The position numbers and the translations under genes are program-made. Shown in pieces: positions 6,114 through 9,411 of a DNA stretch of 9,411 nucleotides (its first letter is position 1; each line of letters begins with the position of its first letter). Below the pieces are notes generated by a model that saw only the letters and a list, made by a program, of their open reading frames with translations, made no database searches and had not been told where the DNA came from. This DNA is from Gammaproteobacteria bacterium (GTDB lineage Bacteria > Pseudomonadota > Gammaproteobacteria > Eutrophobiales > Eutrophobiaceae), in assembly GCA_018676275.1 (NCBI GenBank), contig JABHFC010000015.1:1-9411 (forward strand), given 5' to 3'.

Positions 6114-7343
6114 TCAGGCCATTCGATTCTTTGCCAATAAAGGCAGATCACCTGAAAGACCAATCGCGTGGCGCATGATAATGTGTTTCAGCGGATTAAA
6201 CGAGTTGGCAAAATCCAGCGCCTTATTCCGTAACATCGGAACCGGCGAAGACTGATTTTCAAAAATATATTTAAAGCCTTCCATGGTCATCATCATTGTT
6301 TTATTTTCACCCTTGCGCCATCGTTCATAGGCACGCAAAACTCTACGACTGGCTATATTTCTGCCTCTGGATTTTGCCTCCAGTACCAATTGTGCAAGAC
6401 TGGCGGCGTCAAGCAAGCCCAGATTTGCGCCCTGTCCGGCCAATGGATGTACTGAATGTGCGGCGTCACCAATTAAGACAAAACCTTGCTCGCAATAACG
6501 TTCCGCTTCTGCACGACGTAAGGCAAAACCAGCTCTATTTTCACTTTCCACTACCTCTCCCAGGGTATAATCGAAGGCTTCCTGTAATGCCAGGTTAAAA
6601 CTGGCCATGTCCAAAGCCAACAACACTTCAGCATGTTCAGGTGTTGTAGACCAGACTATGCCGCATTGTTTTTCATTATGCATAGGCAGAAAAGCCAGGG
6701 GTCCATCTGTCAAAAATCGTTGGCGGGCAATATTTTCGTGAGCTAAAGCCGTCTTTACCACGCATGCTACGGCCTTTTGCCGGTAATCATGTATCTTAGA
6801 ACCGATTTTCGCCATTTCTCTTGAAGCCGATCGCGCACCATCAGCACCAACCACTAATTGCACCGAAAGTTTTTCTCCATTATTAAGACTGACTCTGGCA
6901 TGGTCTGCATGCCATTGTATATCCTCCAGACAGGTGTTGTGATAAACCCTGACCTTGGGCATGAAACCAATCACTTGTTCCAGTACTCCCTGTAGCACTG
7001 ATTGCTCAACAATATGTCCTAATTCTGGCTGGCAAAGATCCACGCTATCAAAATCAATTTCGCCGTTACCATTTTGATCCCAGACATGCATACCCCGGAA
7101 ACGGCCAATTCTTTCTTTCGGTAGCCGCTGCCAGACATCTATAGATGAAAGTATCTGTTGCGAGGCGTGAGTAATCGCCAAAGCTCTGGGGTCGTTTTGA
7201 TATGTTTCGGTCTGATCAATTCTGCTGGCAGCTTCTATCACAATACAATCTATTCCCTCGCTTCCCAGTAAACCCGCCAGAGTGTTACCTGCCAGTCCAC
7301 CGCCAACAATAAGTACTTCTGCATCGAGGCTCTGTTGACTCAT
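6114..7343 (-). CDS. ubiI: UbiI/VisC-type FAD-dependent ubiquinone hydroxylase
   Basis: This 409-residue flavoprotein monooxygenase of the UbiH/UbiF/VisC family adds a hydroxyl to the polyprenyl ring during aerobic ubiquinone synthesis. The FAD dinucleotide fold is GGGLAG at 14-19, ending with the acidic residue in VIEAAS (35-40). GADGARS (166-172) is the DG motif, and IGDAAHSVHPLAGQG (291-305) is the GD motif and flavin-binding loop, both intact. VWDQNGNGEIDFD (87-99) followed by LGHIVEQ (108-114) resembles UbiI more than UbiH. Its ATG overlaps the ubiH stop as ATGA, so translation is coupled, and GGA lies just upstream. The pepP-ubiH-ubiI order supports ubiI, which makes the C5 hydroxylation in E. 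coli; ring-position specificity in other gammaproteobacteria varies (UbiF, UbiL, UbiM relatives), so the exact carbon is inferred. Confidence 0.88.
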   Translation of the reverse strand: MSQQSLDAEVLIVGGGLAGNTLAGLLGSEGIDCIVIEAASRIDQTETYQNDPRALAITHASQQILSSIDVWQRLPKERIGRFRGMHVWDQNGNGEIDFDSVDLCQPELGHIVEQSVLQGVLEQVIGFMPKVRVYHNTCLEDIQWHADHARVSLNNGEKLSVQLVVGADGARSASREMAKIGSKIHDYRQKAVACVVKTALAHENIARQRFLTDGPLAFLPMHNEKQCGIVWSTTPEHAEVLLALDMASFNLALQEAFDYTLGEVVESENRAGFALRRAEAERYCEQGFVLIGDAAHSVHPLAGQGANLGLLDAASLAQLVLEAKSRGRNIASRRVLRAYERWRKGENKTMMMTMEGFKYIFENQSSPVPMLRNKALDFANSFNPLKHIIMRHAIGLSGDLPLLAKNRMA

Positions 7344-8560
7344 AATTCCAGCCCGCGAACCAGGCCAGGTTGTTTACCCCAGATACCCATTCCTCTGCGC
7401 ATCAGGCTATCTTTAGCTGGCGGAACAAGATCTACCAGGGTCATCGCAACATTACGAGTAGCGGCTCTGGTGAGTTGATTATTATAAAACCACCTGGTCA
7501 TACCATGTGACAATCGACTAACGCGTTGCTGATCCTCCAGTCTTGAATTGAGATAGCTTTCCAGTAAGTGTTTATCACCAGGGTCATTTGCCAGGCCGTT
7601 GTCTTGTACAAGATGTTCTGCCAGTCCGGCGACATCACGTAAACAAAGATTAAAACCCTGTGCTCCATTGGGATGAATGGTATGTGCAGAATTTCCCAGC
7701 AAAACTGCCCGTCCCTCCACTTGCTTGTGTGCGAGTAGTTGCATCATGGGATAAGAATGACGTGAACTCACTTTGGCTAATTTCCCCAGACGTCGGCCAA
7801 ATCGTTTTTGAATTTCTTCCAGAAAATAATCATTATCCACCTGCAGATAATGTTCAGCCTCTTCTGTTGGCACAGTAAATACGACGACACTTCTATTTTG
7901 CTTTAGTGGTAACAAGGCCAGGGGACCTGCCTCGGTAAAGCGTTCGTAGGCAGTGTCAGCATGAGCTATTTGTGAGGTGACATTACAAACAATAGCTGTC
8001 TGATTATAGTCAGTGATCTCAGTTTTGATATTCAGCTGTTCACGAATACCGGAACGTGCACCGTCGGCAACTACCAGTAATTTACATGAAAGCTCCTGCG
8101 TCGACTGCGGTAAAGACAATGACAAAGAAATATTATCTGGCTGTTGTCTTACACTTGTCACTTGCGCAGGACATAGTAGATCAACATTGCCTGTGTTCCT
8201 TAAACGCGACATCAAAACCGTACCCAACTCCCGGGCAATTACAACATAACCTAATGCTTCAAGACCCATACTTGCGGCATTCATTCTTACTTTGCCAAAA
8301 TGACCACGATCGCTGACATGTACGCGTTTGATAGGATTGGCGTTTGCTTCAACCTGATGCCATACCTTAAGTGCCTGAAAAATCCTTTTCGATGACAAAG
8401 ACAAAGCAAGACCACGTTCATCGTAACTAGGTTGATATTCAGAATCTGGTGATATTGCTTCAACAAGTGCAATACGCAGATTTGTGTCAGACAGAGCACA
8501 GGCCAGACTGGCACCAACCATACCGCCGCCGGCGATGACAATGTCATACTCAGTCAGCAT
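7340..8560 (-). CDS. ubiH: UbiH-type FAD-dependent ubiquinone hydroxylase
   Basis: This 406-residue flavin monooxygenase is the likely 2-octaprenyl-6-methoxyphenol hydroxylase, C1 hydroxylation in E. coli ubiquinone synthesis. The N-terminal FAD fold has GGGMVG (11-16) and ALVEA (31-35). DERGLALS (47-54) and the DG motif VVADGARS (163-170) are present. The second flavin motif reads LLGNSAHTIHP (287-297), with the GN that is normal for UbiH in place of GD, which supports UbiH over UbiI. The next residues are NGAQGFNLCLRD (298-309), where E. coli UbiH has IAGQGFNLGMRD, an unusual variant. An in-frame TAA lies immediately before the ATG, fixing the upstream limit; no clear ribosome site is seen, so coupling to pepP (12-bp gap) is likely. 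It overlaps the next hydroxylase gene by 4 bp. Confidence 0.92.
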   Translation of the reverse strand: MLTEYDIVIAGGGMVGASLACALSDTNLRIALVEAISPDSEYQPSYDERGLALSLSSKRIFQALKVWHQVEANANPIKRVHVSDRGHFGKVRMNAASMGLEALGYVVIARELGTVLMSRLRNTGNVDLLCPAQVTSVRQQPDNISLSLSLPQSTQELSCKLLVVADGARSGIREQLNIKTEITDYNQTAIVCNVTSQIAHADTAYERFTEAGPLALLPLKQNRSVVVFTVPTEEAEHYLQVDNDYFLEEIQKRFGRRLGKLAKVSSRHSYPMMQLLAHKQVEGRAVLLGNSAHTIHPNGAQGFNLCLRDVAGLAEHLVQDNGLANDPGDKHLLESYLNSRLEDQQRVSRLSHGMTRWFYNNQLTRAATRNVAMTLVDLVPPAKDSLMRRGMGIWGKQPGLVRGLEL

Positions 8561-8572
8561 TTAGTGAATCGT

Positions 8573-9411
8573 TCAAGCTGCCTTGTCAGCGGCCATTAAT
8601 GTTTCTATGGCATCAATTGTTTTCGGCATATCTTTACTTAGTACGTCATAACCATCTTTTGTTACCAGCACATCATCTTCGATTCGTACACCTATATCCC
8701 ACCATTTTTTCGCAAGCCCCCGGCCAGCAGCCATATATAATCCGGGTTCAATGGTCAGAACCATTCCCGGCTCAAGCATGCGCCATTCACCATCCAGTTT
8801 ATAGTCACCCACATCATGCACATCCATACCAAGCCAGTGACCGGTCCGATGCATGTAATATTTTGCATATGCATGATCCTTGATTAAGCTGCGAACCCTG
8901 CCTTTCAATATTCCCAGAGACACCAGTCCTTCAGTTATCACACGCACAGCAGCCTGATGCGGATCATTCCAGTGATTACCAGGTTGCACAGCTTCAATGG
9001 CAGCCAATTGAGCCTCCAGTACCACTTCATAGATATCTTTCTGGGCATTACTGAATACACCGTTGACAGGAAAAGTGCGAGTAATATCACTCGCATAACT
9101 ATCGTATTCCGCACCAGCATCAATAAGTACAACATCGCCATCTTTGAGTTCAGCCTTATTATCCGTGTAATGCAGGATACAACTGTTAGCTCCACCACCA
9201 ACAATGGAGGAATAAGCCGGACTTCTCGCTCCCTCACGCATAAATTCATAAACTAACTCAGCCTCAAGCTGATACTCCATAAGCCCCGGTCGACATGCCT
9301 GCATCGCTCGCTTGTGAGCGGCAGCCGCGATACGTGCCGCTTTTCGCATGGCCTTTATTTCATACCTGCTCTTATACAGTCGCATGTCGTGCAGTATATG
9401 ATTTAGAGAAA
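8573..9411 (-). CDS. pepP: Xaa-Pro aminopeptidase P, catalytic part (5' end outside window)
   Basis: The enzyme removes N-terminal residues that precede proline, using two metal ions in a pita-bread fold. Numbering from the Met at 9385, the five metal ligands are Asp89 (LIDAG), Asp100 (SDITRTFPVNG), His183 (TGHWLG), Glu213 (TIEPGLY) and Glu236 (RIEDD), with the conserved Arg234 beside the last. The similarity to E. coli PepP continues upstream of that Met: the in-frame codons before it read SLNHILHD with no stop, so MRLYKS is an internal sequence. About 170 N-terminal residues (the creatinase/aminopeptidase N-domain) lie beyond the right edge. It precedes ubiH by 12 bp in the conserved pepP-ubiH-ubiI order; why a proline peptidase sits in this operon is not evident from sequence. 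Confidence 0.97.
   Translation of the reverse strand, partial: SLNHILHDMRLYKSRYEIKAMRKAARIAAAAHKRAMQACRPGLMEYQLEAELVYEFMREGARSPAYSSIVGGGANSCILHYTDNKAELKDGDVVLIDAGAEYDSYASDITRTFPVNGVFSNAQKDIYEVVLEAQLAAIEAVQPGNHWNDPHQAAVRVITEGLVSLGILKGRVRSLIKDHAYAKYYMHRTGHWLGMDVHDVGDYKLDGEWRMLEPGMVLTIEPGLYMAAGRGLAKKWWDIGVRIEDDVLVTKDGYDVLSKDMPKTIDAIETLMAADKAA

Noticed and set aside
6056..6163. A 36-codon N-terminal extension of glnS, starting at an upstream ATG.
   Set aside because: It overlaps the 3' end of the ubiI-like gene, has no family similarity, and a good start with a ribosome site exists at 6055.
8287..9256. Several 80-100 codon open frames on both strands within ubiH and pepP.
   Set aside because: All lie inside well-supported genes in other frames and show no family-like features.
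9383..9385. Met codon taken as the start of a short, 270-residue pepP product.
   Set aside because: The frame stays open to the window edge and the similarity to E. coli PepP continues through the upstream residues, so this is an internal Met of a truncated view.

Overview
The window looks like ordinary chromosomal DNA from a gammaproteobacterium of moderate GC content (mid-40s per cent by eye, not computed). The main clue is the pepP-ubiH-ubiI gene order, a conserved gammaproteobacterial arrangement for aerobic ubiquinone synthesis. A GlnRS with the charge-rich bacterial sequence, a long-form (about 297-residue) PurC and a small outer-membrane-type lipoprotein fit the same group. I cannot name a genus.

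Layout. Plus strand, left: the 3' part of a pyruvate kinase gene (1-717), a class I fructose-bisphosphate aldolase (808-1836) with a strong hairpin behind it (1850-1906), and an unrecognised 99-codon gene (1950-2249). Minus strand, read right to left: pepP (runs off the right edge), ubiH, a ubiI/visC-type hydroxylase, glnS, a 200-bp non-coding stretch, purC, a 66-residue lipoprotein and a rhomboid protease. The two sets converge at 2249/2269 with only 19 bp between stop codons.

How the genes work together. Pyruvate kinase and aldolase are both glycolytic and may be co-transcribed or separately promoted. PepP, UbiH and the UbiI-like protein are packed with a 12-bp gap and an ATGA overlap and are almost certainly one transcript; the two flavoprotein hydroxylases act on the ubiquinone ring. 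glnS follows 58 bp later and may belong to the same transcript. purC, the lipoprotein and the rhomboid gene are spaced 28 and 48 bp apart in one direction and could form a second operon.

The one stretch that the genes do not explain is 4189-4382, between glnS and purC. It is filled end to end with hairpins, has related inverted ends, can adopt two mutually exclusive folds, and finishes on the plus strand with a textbook intrinsic terminator although no plus-strand gene precedes it. It may be a miniature inverted-repeat element, a small RNA gene, or a structured leader of purC. I found no CRISPR array, tRNA, rRNA, phage, transposase or defence gene, and no convincing new multi-gene system.
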